A stretch of 64,000 bases of DNA. Source: Botryotinia globosa. Its lineage: Eukaryota > Ascomycota > Leotiomycetes > Helotiales > Sclerotiniaceae. Position 1 is the stretch's first letter, and every line of letters starts with the position of its first letter. The notes under the pieces were generated by a model. That model was not told the origin of the DNA and ran no database searches. It saw nothing but the letters and a program-made list of their open reading frames with translations. The stretch spans positions 806,001-870,000 of the forward strand of contig RCSZ01000004.1 in NCBI GenBank assembly GCA_014898425.1. Reading direction: 5' to 3'. Below are positions 1-13,047 of the stretch, piece after piece. The translations under genes and the position numbers were made by a program.

Positions 1-18
1 GAACTTTGCTGGTTTGAT

Positions 19-901
19 ATAAGTCAACCACCCTACTTTTGAGCCACCTCTATTTTGGGCTATCATTTTATACCAAAATTTACTTTTTAATTTATTAATA
101 TCTTTATCAATAGTGAATATAATTTAATAGAAATTTATATATATATAATTCGAACTATTCAAGGCTTATATTAGAATTTTTAGATTTTTAGATTTTTTTT
201 AGATCGATTTTAAAGTTTCAAAATATTGATTTTCAATTTATATAGAAATCATATACAAATTTAAAATTTTATAAAATCTAAAATAACTTTTGAAGAAAAA
301 TAACTAAAAATAAATTATAAATTTTATTATAAATTTATCAAATTCCAAGTTTGAAAAATCTTAAAAAAAATAAAAAATTCCTTATAAACAAATATTTAAA
401 AAGATATCCTCAAAATTACAGAGATTGTTTATACTATTCTCAACTCACTATATATTATATCTCTATATTTATTCGTTTTTTAAATTTTTTCTTAAATTTC
501 TATATAGATTGAGATTTGAATTTTTCGAAAAGATAAATAATTTTCTTTTAATAATTGTTGTTGAAAAGTTATTAAAGATTATATTAAAGTTTGAAATTTA
601 TATATAATTCCTATACAAATTCAAAAATCGATATTTTAAAGCTCTAAATCTCAATCCAGCAAAATCCTAAGATTTTAAATTTTTTAATATAAGCCTAAAA
701 TAACTTAAATTATATAAATATGAATTTTTATTAAATTACATTCAATATTGATAGAGATATTGATAGACCAAAAAAGTAATTTTTGGTGTAAAAGGGTGGC
801 CCGAAAGTAGAGTGATCGACTTATTGATAGAAATATTAATAGATTAAAAAATTGATTTTTGGTGTAAAAGAGTGGCCCGAAAGTGGGCTATTCGACTTAA
901 T
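19..901. repeat. Decayed foldback (inverted-repeat) element, AT-rich
   Basis: The left arm (about 19-330) reappears as its reverse complement in the right arm (about 535-900), so nearly the whole segment is one degenerate palindrome centred near 430. Ends match as AAGTC...GACTT, and both arms share GGCCAC/GAGCCAC and TTTTATACCAAAA/TTTTACACCAAAA blocks. The outer part of the right arm is itself duplicated in tandem (748-823 and 824-899, 76-bp unit). The sequence is extremely AT-rich and differences look mostly like C-to-T changes, as expected of RIP. It is likely a non-autonomous foldback or MITE-type relic. No transposase was seen. Confidence 0.6.
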
Positions 902-1002
902 ATGAAATAAATTACAAAAAGTATTAATTCTATTTATTATTAATAATATATTGTATTTATTAATAATATATTGTATTTATTAATAATGAATATATAGTAC
1001 TA

Positions 1003-1462
1003 GGGCACTTCTATTTGGTCGACAGTCATTTTGCATCAAAACTCATCATTTAAATATATTTGTTTTTAAACAAAATTATATATTTATTTTTGAAATAATT
1101 ATATCAATTTATTTATTTTTATATTTTCTTTAATAAAAATTATTTATTTCATTTTTAGAAATTTTATATATTATAAAATATTCATTTAACGTTTTAAAAT
1201 TCGAATATATTAGAAATTACAGCCAAAATAAGCGAATTCTCACAAACTTTTTGATAAGAAAAATTTAAAAATATATATTATATCTATTAATTCTTAAAAA
1301 AAAAGGAAAATCTTATTATAAATATCATTTATATATAAATAATTAAATTATTGAATTTATTCAAAAAAAAAGCATTCAAAAGAATAATAATCTAATTTCT
1401 AAAAAGTAATAAAATGGTGTATTTGAGTGTATTTTTAAGATCGACCAAATAGAAGTGCACCG
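1003..1462. repeat. Short TIR element relic (MITE-like)
   Basis: An exact 18-bp terminal inverted repeat, GCACTTCTATTTGGTCGA, lies at 1005-1022 and inverted at 1441-1458. Inner flanks are weakly similar (TCAAAACTCATCATTT against the inverted TCAAATACACCATTT). The interior is AT-rich with no coding potential. Flanking TACT on both sides may be a target-site duplication, but that is uncertain. It sits directly beside the larger foldback element, so this edge of the window is a repeat island. Confidence 0.55.
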
Positions 1463-2521
1463 TTACTGTATTAATAATATTATGATATATGTATATTAAA
1501 TTTCTCTTTATCTCAAATATTGATTCTGATACTACAGGGATAGCTATGAGGTTGCAAAATGTCATTAAGGGTTCTCCGAAGATTAGTGAGAAAGCCGAAG
1601 TAGAGTCCCCTTTTAAGTAGCAATCATTGATGATTATTCTTGAAGGGTTGATGAAGTTTCATGTGAGATCGATCGGTTTCCGAAATCGAAGATGAAGATA
1701 AAGTCTCGAAGTACAGAGTTACCCGAGGGTTTACAGGTAGCCTTGGACATCAGACTATATTATATTTCAGCGAGCATATGAGCACAGCAAGATAGGGACA
1801 ATGTAGTGAATATCATGTATTGAACATAATAAAATGCATGCTACTTATCCACATAATAGGTAAAGATTATATTCTAGGATCAATCACATGTAGAAGATTC
1901 CAAGATTGGATTGATTCTCAAGTACCTGGTTAGTCATGAAAATGATTGCTATCAAATTTGACACAGATATTAGACTAGTTCTTGCTACAATCTCTACTTG
2001 AGGTTCTTCCAAGAGCAAAATTTTGAAATAAACCATCTTTTTCAATGTGAGATCTTACATTATTATTAAATATGTATCAATGAATGCTCTAGAAAACCAT
2101 TAAAGAACTCAATTCATATCTTCACCATCTAACAAAAATTTGATAGTTAAAGACAATTAATCAATATCTCTTTTTAGCAAAGTGCTTGCATATATCATGA
2201 TACTTGTCTTAATGAATTAAGACTCCAAGACTCCAAGACATGTAATGCTTATACAGAGGTGTATATAGTTCTACTATTGATTGGCTTGAAATTCAAATTA
2301 GCCGAACAACTCATTTCGAATCGATAACTTCACTCTTCTATCTTTCACTCATTCTACAGCAATCCATGAAGAGATTGCTTATCCAAGAAGAGATTTCTTA
2401 TCGGTCGGAGTAGGCACGCCTACCATCCATCATATGTACATCTTTACAATTTTGTCTTCCAGTCAATCTACAAGCATTCCAAGTTTCAAACAACACTTCT
2501 TACAACAGCAACAACAACGAA
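1463..2521. other. Intergenic/upstream region of the 2EXR gene
   Basis: No coding sequence was recognised. Composition shifts from the AT-rich repeat island to ordinary intergenic DNA near 1530. A CAACAACAACGA-like leader immediately precedes the ATG at 2522. It probably contains the promoter of the downstream gene. Confidence 0.4.
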
Positions 2522-4174
2522 ATGACAAATCACACACCAGGTATTATTTTCTCTTGTCACAATGAACGTAGAGAAATGAAGCTTGAATACAAAACTGAGA
2601 AATACTTAGGTTCTTCAAGTCACCCAAAAAAAGAAGTGGAAGAAGCAAATGGTATCTCCAATAAACCTCTCAAGAGTAACATTTTGGACCTGATCAAAAC
2701 TTCAAGAAGTGATGTCTCTCATAAAGATTCCCAAGAACTCAAACAAGGATGCACTGAAATCAAAACAAACAGCACCCAGTTTGATAGAAAGATCCAGACG
2801 ACCAGCAGAAAGGAACGTTTTTATGAGTTGGTGACTGCAGGCCCTCTTCATGGAATCACATCTTCTACTTTAGATTATATCTATACAATATTGGAGGATA
2901 AAGGCTTGTCTAAAAGCTCTAAGCTTAGTGACAACATTAAACAAGCATTTTCTGCTTTGGAAGATGAACTCTTTGAAGACAAGGAAGTGATGTTTGAGAA
3001 TTTCCCCAAACTTCCTCCTGAAGTTAAAGTATGTTCAAAATTTCTATGTGTACTTCGTTTCGGCTTGTTTGAAAACGACCTTGAAGTTATGAGAACCTCC
3101 GCTGACATTTCCACAGATAATGATCTGGAAAAAGGCTCTCCTAGACCCAAAAGTTGTGCGCATCGGCATTGTGCCAACAGAACGCACGGTAGGAAACTGG
3201 GAATACAACGGTGGTGAACTTATGCAAATCGACAAGGATGTACCGATGCTACTCGAACGAAACCACTACCTCAAGACCCCTCCATGTTCTCTTCTCTCTG
3301 TCAATAAAGAATCTCGAGCTCAAGCATTACAAGTACATGGTGTATTTTGGGAACAGAGGCGCCCGTGTGCAGAAGCCGAGGACGGTTATGTTCCAATCAA
3401 CCGCATATATGTCAACTGGGAGATTGATACCGTATGGTTGGATTACAACCTCTCCGTCGCGTACCGAGATAATGAGATAGATCCAAGCGACACTGAGATC
3501 ACACCAATGCCGGCATACGAAGAAGTTCGTCGTCTTGCAACACCTGCAGAATCTATCGAATGGCCTTGTGAATTTCAAGTATCGGATACAGGTTTAGCAG
3601 TTGCAGATTTCCCAAATCTAGAGGACTTGATTTTGCTAGTTCCTACGAAAGAGACAGAATGGAGCAACCCAATTCTCGTCCCAACGGCGCCAAACACGAC
3701 ATTCTTTATCTATCTCGAAGAGTTCGATATGGAATCACTTGGTTCGGGTCTCGAGTTTTTCATTGGTGAAGATGAATACGACATTGCTATGGAGAATTTC
3801 GACATGGGTGAACTGACGGAATGTGTATATTATGTCTTTCAGCACGCTTTTGATAATTTTTTTTCTTCAGATAAAGAGGAAGAAATCGCAGGTAAGTCTA
3901 ACGTTTCAGAAATGTTACATCACGTAACTAACTACTCTTATCAGCGGGATATGTACGCGATCTTTCCACCTGGAATATGCCAGATGTTCAATACATGAAA
4001 GTAAGCACAATTGAGAAGGAGAAAGTCAAAGTTAAAGCTAAGGCTCTACTCGAGGTTCTGCCAGCAGAGGTTTATGAAGTAGACGAAGAAGATACAAACG
4101 GACGACGCCGTGGTGTCAACAATCTTAGGGAAGGTATAATAATTGCGCGAGAGTGGCCGTTGAGGGGCTTCTGA
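2522..4174 (+). CDS. 2EXR-domain protein, function unknown
   Basis: I assign three exons: 2522-3028, 3117-3891 and 3945-4174 (503 aa). Intron 1 is GTATGT...CACAG. Intron 2 is GTAAGT...ATCAG with a CTAACTA branch site. Both joins keep frame. Removing intron 1 restores the 2EXR signature FPKLPPEVK-IMIWKKAL at about residue 164, followed by a conserved PPCSLLSVNKESRA block. The first ~155 residues are polar and Ser/Lys-rich, resembling nothing I recognise. The C-terminus is Lys/Glu-rich. 2EXR proteins are a large, poorly characterised fungal family, so no reaction or partner can be assigned. A start at the ATG at 2576 is also possible. It lies next to repeat relics and converges with the SANT gene downstream. 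Confidence 0.8.
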
Positions 4175-4857
4175 ACAGGAAGAAATCTCCAGTCGAAGAA
4201 AGACTAGCAACTTGATTGAGTTTCCCAAGCTAGACTTGCAATAAGGAATGTTTTACGATTTCTCATTCAATAAATAATAGAAATAATAGTAAAATATGAC
4301 AATATGTGGTGCTTTTACAAACTATGCTAGTACAAACCAGACAGCTCAATACTCATTCTTCAGCAAAAATACATGAAATCCTTGAACGGGAAAGGGAAAC
4401 GGCAGAGCTGCTATCCCGACTTCCGGTCCAAAAGCATGCCTAGTTTACTACTAATGTGAGAAATTCGAATAGCGTAAGCAGAGTTTAAAGATTGATATCA
4501 GATGAAATACTCTTCTATTCTTCCTTACCATCCAAGTCATGCCTCTCTGTTCATTATTCCACTCAACTTTTTCTCTCATAGTATCTATTACCTCCAAAAC
4601 CAAGGCAAAAGATAATTTCAGTATCACTAATGTTACATGTAGATTGATGAAGTAATGATTGATACTTAATTTCATTAACAATTTACATATTGTACAGACT
4701 TTGGTAGCTTCAGGTAGCTGACTCATAAAGGTTTCCGAATTCCATCAGAATCTTTGACCAAAGATTACGCCTGTGGATAATCACAATAACTGACAGGTAA
4801 ATAGAGTATACCAACAATTTCAAAATGTACCCCCAAAAGCCTTAATCGTAAAAACAT

Positions 4858-7800
4858 CTATCTTCGCGGATCTCTTTGATCATCCCGGCTTCTGTAATAT
4901 TGTTGTTCTCTTTCCCTTTCCTGTCTCTCCCTTTCACGTTCTCTCTCATAGTGATGCTCATAGCGCTCTTGATTTTGTTGTTGTTGATATTGCATGTGGT
5001 GGGAAGGTGCTTGGGCATAACCTTGCTGACCTGAAACTGATGTAGATGGAGCAGCATTATAGTTCCGGGCATCAAAGCTATTTTGTCGTGAATTGTGCAC
5101 ATGATGACCTACTTGATGACCTTGAATCCATTGACCACGTGGTGCTGGTGGAGTTCGATGTCCACTTTGTCCACTTTGTCCGAATGCCATAGATCGATGA
5201 CTGGCTGCCACTTGAGGTGCTGAATGGAAGTCCACCGGTGTATTCGGTTGCTGTGGCACAGCGAATTGTGATTGACGGTTATATATATCGCGATCGGAAG
5301 CTTGAGGCAAGTCATGAGGAGACGACATTGTCTGACGTGCCATCTGTTGACTGGCAGGAGGAGGAGTAGCAGAATAAGGTGATTCATTAAGCTTCGTAAT
5401 TGGACTTCGTGTATATCCGCTCGGAGCATTTATTTCATTCAAAGGCTCTCGACGAATAGATGAAGACTGCGAACCAATTGTTTGGCGAGAGGGTTGCGAA
5501 TACATCTGGTGATGTTGTACAGTTGGTGGGGGTGCATGACTTCGGCCTTCATAAGGTGTTGGTGTGTAACTGCGACCCACGGAGGATGAATGTTGATGCA
5601 TGGATTGGGAAGATGATTGTGGATACCCATGCTGTGGATTCGTTTGAGAAGGTATTTGATGTTGAGCCTGCTGCATCTGCTGGTTTTGTTGAATTTGCTG
5701 GGATATTTGTTGCGACTGCTGAGATGAATGCGATGAAAATCGTGAAGTCTGTAATGAACGTTGAGGTGGTGGAGTTTGTGAATTTTGAATGGGAATTGCC
5801 GCGGCACCACCAACTCTCTTCGGTTGGACTTGTGCTATGGGCGGAGCTCTGCTAGGTTCACTGGATTCATCGTTCAACAAGGACATGATATTGGAAGTCT
5901 TTCTTGGTGTGTCTTGCTGACGTATAGCAGCAACAGCCGCTGGCGGAGGCGGTGGTGTTGAATACTGCTCTTGGATTGGCGGGGTGACAATGCCCGATCG
6001 ACCGAAAGCTGGAGAGGGAGATGGAATCAAATTTGGAGCAACACTCATACCATCACTAAGCAAATTCCTGACACCTTGACTTCTCGGATATTGTTGGTTC
6101 GGTGCTAAAGATGGCGCTTGTCTTCGAACCTCCGTAGCGGTGACTGTCGGATATGGAACCTCAGGTCTTGTAGGTGCCATTGATCCTGTACGGCTAGAGT
6201 GTGCAGAATATAGTTCATATTGTTGTGGATTTCGAACATCGATTTCCTCTTGCTTCATCTGAAAGTTTCTTTGTTCTCGCTTTTCTTTTCGATCTTGTTG
6301 TTCTCGTTGTTCACGCTGCTCATGATCACGCTCTTGTTTTCTCTTCAAAGTTCGTTCTAGCTGTTCTTGTTTTGACTCCCTTTCCCTTTGCAGCTGTTGC
6401 TGCCGCTCGATAGCCTCCATTTCTCTTATCTGCTCTCGTCTTTGGAATACCTGCTGTTGCTCACGATGTGTCTGTTCTCGCAAAGCCTGCTGCTCTCGAA
6501 GGGCTTGTTCTCGCTCTCGAATAGCTTGCTCTCGAATAGCTTGTTCTCGAATAGCCTGCTGCTCTCGCCTGGCCTGGTCTTGTAAAGCTAGACGTTTTAT
6601 GGCTTGTTGTTGTTCCTGTGACATTCGTTCTACCTCATGCTCGAGAGCCTTCTGCCTCTCGCGATGAGCTTCCTCAGCGACCCGGGCTGATCTTTGAGAA
6701 GCAAGTGTGGGTGGATCGGAAATTGGTGAAGCTGTTTGAGATTGCTGTGAAAGATTACTCTGTAATGTGGGACGTTGATTATCAGTCGTGAAGAAGCCCA
6801 TAGCAGGACCTCTTGATTGTCTAACTTGCTGACTCTGAATTTGTTGTGGTTGTGGTTGTATCTGAGAGGCTGGTGCTGATGGTGATGCTGATATCGGTTG
6901 TTGCTGTTGCGGGATCTGAGATAAGCTGTGTTGATTAGCCTGATGATGAGAGCGTTTGGATGGCAAGGAACTAGGAGTTATTGTTTGATTCATTGATTGG
7001 GGAACTGGTCCAGCTTGAGCTAAAGCTGGGAACCTAGTACTCAATGTGGGCTGAGGAGGGGAGGCTTGGGAAAGAGCTATGGGTTGGTGAGCAGATAGTT
7101 CATCAAGATCCATAGCAGAAGCTGATCTTGATAGAGGAGCAGGTGTGGGGTCATATCGTCGCTTCGTTGGAGCAGTTGGCGTTGGTGCCGGTCCAGTAGA
7201 TTCGCCTCTCTCACGTTTCGAGTCAGCATCTCGAGTGATCGTTTCCCATTCTTTCTTACTTCCAGAATCAACCGATCGTTGGTAGTAGTTCTTGACCTGT
7301 TCAGCAATGTTAGCCAGCCGCTTAAGGCCTGGTTTTCCTTTCTTGATTTCAAGCCAATCAGAAAATATATCGTTATATACCATGGTATGTGTTTTTGTTC
7401 CCATATGTTTTGCAATCCCTTGCCAATCCGTACCAAAGTGTCGTAGTAATTCAGGAAAGTCATGCACCTCCGGGACACTCCAATAGCTGGAAGTTTGTTG
7501 TTGGGCAGTAGAACGACGATCCGGTTGAGATTCAACAGTTGTTGGAGGAGCAGATCCGACACGTTCAGGTGCAATTGGAACCTCTAGATTAGCTGGTGTA
7601 AGTCTTTCAGGTGTCATGAATGGTGGTGAAAATGCCGGGAGTTGTTGAGGAACAATACTATCATATGGAGGGAAACGAGCAGGAGCTACAGGAGGTCTAA
7701 TCGGAGTAGGCTCAGGTGCAGCGGTTGATGGAGGAGGATTTGGCGATTCATCGTTACGGGTAGCAGGAGATGGGGCAGCTGCTAAAAGTTGACTAGCTTT

Positions 7801-10800
7801 GGGTTGTTTCGGAACCTTCTCTCGTGGAACCTTTACTTTCCTTTTCGGTGGAGCTGAGTCACCATTTGCATCTCCTTTTGGGGTAGCAACTCTCTTCGCT
7901 GGGGTTGGTGCAGGACTGGCGCCTTCATTGTCAGTTGGTGGAGGTGCTTCAAAATTCCAGGTTGGAGCAGCAGCTCTCCTAGGCCGACGTCTTTCATTGC
8001 CATTCTCGACATCTGGTGTAGCGTCGGTGTCGTTGCCGCCTCCATTTTCTATGTTGGTAATGAGAACGCTAGACTTTTTCGCTCCTTTCCTCCTACCAGT
8101 CTTAACTTGATTGTTTTTCTTCTTGAAGATCGCTTTCCATTCATCAGTTGTTTTAATAATGTAATAGTGCTGAATGCAGGCCTTGTAATCACGATACGGA
8201 AGGCTTTCTGCGATGACAGAAAATTGCTTGCCATTCTGGGAGTATTTCTCTCGAAAAATTCGAGCCTCTTCTTCTGTGAAATTGTCGATGGATTCTCCGA
8301 ATTCAAGCATACGAAATGATCGCTCAAATGGAACCTTGTGCGTAGTATCTACAAACATAGTTTCTTTGTATTCATCATCCCAACACATATCTGGAATGCT
8401 CGCTTCCTTGGAATTAGCGGTCTCTTCCCTGGCATCCTGTTCTTGCTGTTCCTTCGATTCTTTAGCTTCACGCTCAGATTCGCGAAGGACACGTTCTATA
8501 TCGTGCTCTGTCGCAAATCTACTCCCAGTGCGCCGCTGACCCTCTGTCTTCGGATCTGAACCATTTACCGATTTGCCTCGTTCGACCGATTCCTCGGCTT
8601 CCCTGTCTTGGGCTTTAGCAAATGCTTCTCTACTTCGCACAGCAATCGGATCCAGATCCATGTCAGTAAATGTGCGGTATTTGGCATAATTGTCTGCCCA
8701 CAGTTTCCCTTCTTCTTGTTGTCTTCTCCATTTCTGCGCCATTTTTTCTTCCATGAACCTCGTAAGAGAAGGCTCGGCATCAGGAGCAATTTCAAGAGAG
8801 CTCAAGAACTCGGGGTCCTCGTCCCATTTATGATAATCATACATTGGCAAAGATTCCGGAGGGGGTGTCTTTGTATCCCTGGGGTGCTTGACAGCGTCGA
8901 GAATTTTAGACTGGCGATCCTCTTCGAGCGCGGCTTCTTGTTGAACAAGCTTTTGTCGTAAAAGTTGGAATCCGGCTTGTTCAGCTTCGTCTTCATCATC
9001 ATCACTTTCTTCGGGTATCTCCATCGTTAATTCTGGGGCCTGCGGTACTGGTGAAGGCATCTTTTGTGGTCCAAAATCATAATGACCATCTTGTTCTTTT
9101 TGAATACGGCGAACATCTTCTCCGGAATTGCTCATGTCATTAACTGCCTCCTGGTTGACAGATTCGTTATTTTCAAACGTCTCTGTACCCTCCATCTGAT
9201 GATCACCGTCTGCATCTTTATCCATTGATCTTTGGACTGGAGCCTGAGTCCTGGGACTGATTAATGAATCGCTTTCAGGTGCTTGAGCATCTGGGAGGAT
9301 CTCGGTATCGATGGTTCCTAGAGATGATGGGAATTTGTAAACTGGTTTGGTTTCTGACTTTCTTTCCGTCTCAGCAGCTAATCCTGACACTTCGTTTGAC
9401 ACATGCGGTTCTATATCCGTAGATGTCTCCACAATTTTTTTGTCGTCAAGAGGCTCCAAGACACGCTCGGAATGGTCTTTTGATAACGAAGACGAAGGCG
9501 GCCTCTCTGAGCTCGAAAAGTTCGCGCCAGCAAGTTGAAGCTCCACGCTAGGGAGATCTTGGAAGTCGTTGTTGGAGGTGTTGTTTTCAAGATCAGTTCC
9601 CGGGAATAGTGATGACTCGGTCGTAGAAGGTTGGGGTTCTGTGGGCTTAATGGTAGCAGGTTGAATGTCGGATGATGCAGTATCTTTAGATACATCATCC
9701 TTTGGCGAGTTTTCTTTTGACACACCAGCTTTAGAGAGACTATCGTTAGTGGGCCGGTCTTTTGAGCTCTCAGAATCTGCTGTTGTGACTGTGGAATGGA
9801 GAATATCAACATTGGTCTCGGTGGGTTTGGTGGGGGGGCGAGACTCTTCAGGTGATTTATTTCTTTCAATAGGCAATGGGGCAGGATGGATCGCTGGCGT
9901 TGAGGCTGCTTCCTTGGTGATAGAATCCTTCGTAATCAGATCAGTACTGGAATTGGAATCTTCGGTGACTGCAGTGGTTGGTGATTGTGGTTCCTCAGAG
10001 GGAACAGCTGGCTTTTCTTGGTCAGTAGATGGAGGTTGACTTAGATGTCGATCGTGTTTCTCATTAATGCTCGAATCGATTGTTGCTGCTGGAATGGCTG
10101 GTTTCAAAAATGGTGAAGCTGGACTTTGATGATCTTCATCAGGAAAGGGCTTAGAATCAGATGAGATGTCTTTTGTCGGGTCCAACACTACATCGGGCTC
10201 TTTCTGAGGCTCTGAGTGAGGTTCTAGCCCAGATACAGATTTAGTTCCCCCTTCAGTCAGTATGGAAGGCATATTGTTTGCGGATTCAGAGCCAATAGGT
10301 TCAGTCAAAGTATCCGGAACTTCTCTTGTATCTAATTGCAAAGGCAGATCTCTAAACGAATTGACAAGGAAGAACTGGTCAAGAGGAGGTAAGTCGGGTC
10401 TATTACGAGCATCGTTCATGCTACGCCTGACCTCCGCCAATTCACTCTCGAAATTGATCTCATCCTCGGGGTCATCATCATTGAAGGGGTCCAAATCGGA
10501 GTCGGAATAATCATCACTTATCTGTATTTTGGGCGGACGCCTACCAAACAAGGGCTTTCGCTGGCGACGTTTCTTGTCAACTCGTGTTACCTCATCAAAT
10601 TTGTGTTCTGGTGTTGCGGCGACTTGTGCATCCGATCTGTTGTCTAGTGGGGGGTTTTCAATGGACTGTGGGACTATAGATTTTGCAGGAACATAGAGAC
10701 TGCCTGGAGCCCCACGGCCGGCATGATAACGGGGCGCTGTTGGGACTGATACACCAGGTACAGGACTTTCACTGACCGATGTTCCCGTTGAACCAAATGC

Positions 10801-12002
10801 AGGAACTTGAGGAGGAGGGGCTTCATATGGTTAGCATCATACACAGAACACACATGTTGACACATGCAGAGGAACCAAACTGAAGTGCCAAGAACAGGAA
10901 TTAAATCGTGAGACTTACTTGCGGATGGTTGAGTTCTACGTGGAAAATTCGGTTCAGGAGATCTACTGCGGACTTGGGGTCGATGATAATGTTCATCGTA
11001 GTTATACGGTCGTCCACGTCCACGTGCTAATCCATTTCCTCTTGCTCTACCATAACCATGAACAAATGGTTGAGATGACTCGGACGAAGGCGAGGTAGCA
11101 GACATTGGACCGTCTCGTGAGCCTCTTCGAGCACGATCAAGGTCCAGGCTTGAAGGTATGTCACGAGTATCTCTACTATTGTAATTAGGAGATCTTCCCC
11201 TACCAAGAGGAGATGAAGGCCTTCGCCCTTTAAAGCTATCCCGACCACCCCATTCTCGATCACGGCTTCGGTCATCGCGAAACGGTACTAAAGGTGCTCT
11301 ACTATCCCTTCGAATATCTCTATAGTCTCTTTCTCGTTCTATTTCTCGGCCACGCTCTCGATCTCGATCTCGATCCCGATCGCGGTCTCTACTCTCATCT
11401 CGCCAGCTGCCTCTTCCGCGACCACGACCTCTGCCACCTCTGAAATCACCCCGATACCCGAAATCGCCTCGATATCCATCGCCAAAACTGTTGCCTCTAG
11501 GGCCGCTTGGAGGGTCGATATAACTTTTGGATCCAGCCCGTGGTCCTCGAGGAGGGTCGCGTAATGATGAATCTCGATTTGTATCTCGTGAAAGTGTATG
11601 CCTATCTGAGAAAAGCTCTCGATTTTGATTGTGATTAAATGCGGCAGTGTTCGCTCTCGAGTTTGATGGCGATCGGCGCCTGTCACCGCCGCGCGCAGCC
11701 CCTCTATAAGTATCGGAATCGCGGGAGTCGAGATATCGCCTTGGAGATCGATCCACAGGAGAGCGGGCGCGAGGTGATGTGTGTGGTCGAGTCCTGAAAC
11801 AATGAGGTTAGAATCAAATTTCACATAGTAATCATTGAAGCGACAAACATTGCGATGAGATTTGCAAAAGGGGGAGACTACAATTTGTAGCAATCCCCAG
11901 TCTCTGTCGTCCCTTCTTTAGTCGGTATCTCAGCGCCTGACTGCCTAGTATTTATCGGTATGGCCACTGCAGTTACGACTCTGATCCGGCGCTGCTGTCC
12001 AT
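4858..12002 (-). CDS. SANT-domain corepressor, Snt1-like subunit of the SET3 histone deacetylase complex
   Basis: This very large gene (2287 aa) has proposed exons 12002-11977 (26 bp), 11793-10919 and 10820-4858. The 10821-10918 intron (GTAAGT, GCTAAC branch) is solid; the tiny first exon (donor GTAACT) is less sure. The N-terminus is RGG/RD-rich (about residues 30-200). A first SANT domain follows at about 1140-1200 (FTEEEARIF...YKACIQHYY) and a second at about 1410-1465 (WSVPEVHDFPELL...DWQGIAKHMGTK). A Gln/Glu/Arg coiled-coil stretch covers about 1675-1825, ending in a Gln/Ser/Pro-rich tail. Two spaced SANT domains in a long disordered protein are the hallmark of Snt1/SMRT-NCoR-type corepressors that scaffold Set3 and Hos2 deacetylase in the nucleus. 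The assignment is by family architecture. It is divergent from the DHS gene. Confidence 0.85.
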
Positions 12003-13047
12003 CAAATGGATACCAAAACAATGTCAAGAGTGTAAGCGGTGGGTATTGATGTTGAATGACTGCACTGAGTGTTGTCGCTGGCGCAGTATTGAATTTTGAG
12101 AAGCATGCGAAATGGATTTGATCGAATACTGAGGTTGCCGCAATTGTTTATTCCCGCAGCACGACCGATATAGTTTGACTTGGCTCTAAAGATTTGACCA
12201 ATCAAATCTCGTTGTTTCTAGTCCGATCCTTCAAGGTTCTATAGCCTCGAATTTTGACCTCAGCCTCAGGGTTTTGGGGCGTAGGTAGTTTCGAATACGA
12301 GGTAGGTATCATGTGATTAGCCACACTTGTATTGTTTTCCAAAGTAAACAATTGATACTACTCGTATTAAATTAAATTAAATGAATTGATAGTAAAATGT
12401 TCCTTATTCAATAGAATTATACTTTATGACTACCTAGTAATAAGTACTGAACGATTCATCTGCACATTTAGATAATTTTCTGATGATTCCTATAGCGAAA
12501 TCCCATAACCTGCCTACCTACCTACCTACCTACCTACCTAGTAGCTAGTAGGCACAGGTATGTACCTACAAGCATTTAAACATTTCCCCGCAACGATTTA
12601 ATCCTATTGAAGTCGCACAAGATATGTGCTCCACTATTCCGCCACAATATAGAAGTCGGGTCGGGTCGGGTGCTCCATAATCCACCTGCCCAGGTGGCTG
12701 GAGGTAGGTAGCCCTGGAGATATGGATTAGCTAATCATTCAAGATGTGGCTTGACGAGGACGCCTCGACGCATAGACTTTTTTATGGTGGAGAATAAAAT
12801 TTCGACACTTCACTTCAATCAGAGCCTCAAAAGTTAAAGTTAATGCGTTCGTTACACGGGCCACAAATCGCTTCTCCCTGCATCAATCAAAACTTTTGAT
12901 CACATTTCCTTTCCTGACCACGACATTTGAAAATATACTTGAACACAACATATTCATTGATACTTCTTGGAACTTGATTTTGTATATCATTCTCTATCAT
13001 TCTCTATCATATTTGATACCAGCATATTCAAAAGGAAAAGCCCAGAA
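12003..13047. promoter_or_regulatory. Divergent intergenic promoter region between the Snt1-like gene and DHS
   Basis: About 1 kb separates two divergent start codons. It contains a CCTA tandem array at about 12512-12540, further GTAGGTAG half-sites nearby, and a CGGGT triplicate at 12655-12670. No coding sequence is visible. A shared bidirectional promoter is an inference from gene orientation. Confidence 0.5.

Noticed and set aside
425..607. 60-codon Phe/Leu/Ile-rich frame at the left edge
   Set aside because: It lies inside the AT-rich foldback element, and its composition is explained by A/T richness.
4842..10510. Many open frames overlapping the Snt1-like gene on both strands
   Set aside because: Low-complexity Gln/Arg/Ser coding sequence keeps other frames open; none has independent features.
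12512..12540. CCTA array considered as telomere-like repeat
   Set aside because: Fungal telomeres are usually TTAGGG; the array is short and lies between two housekeeping genes.
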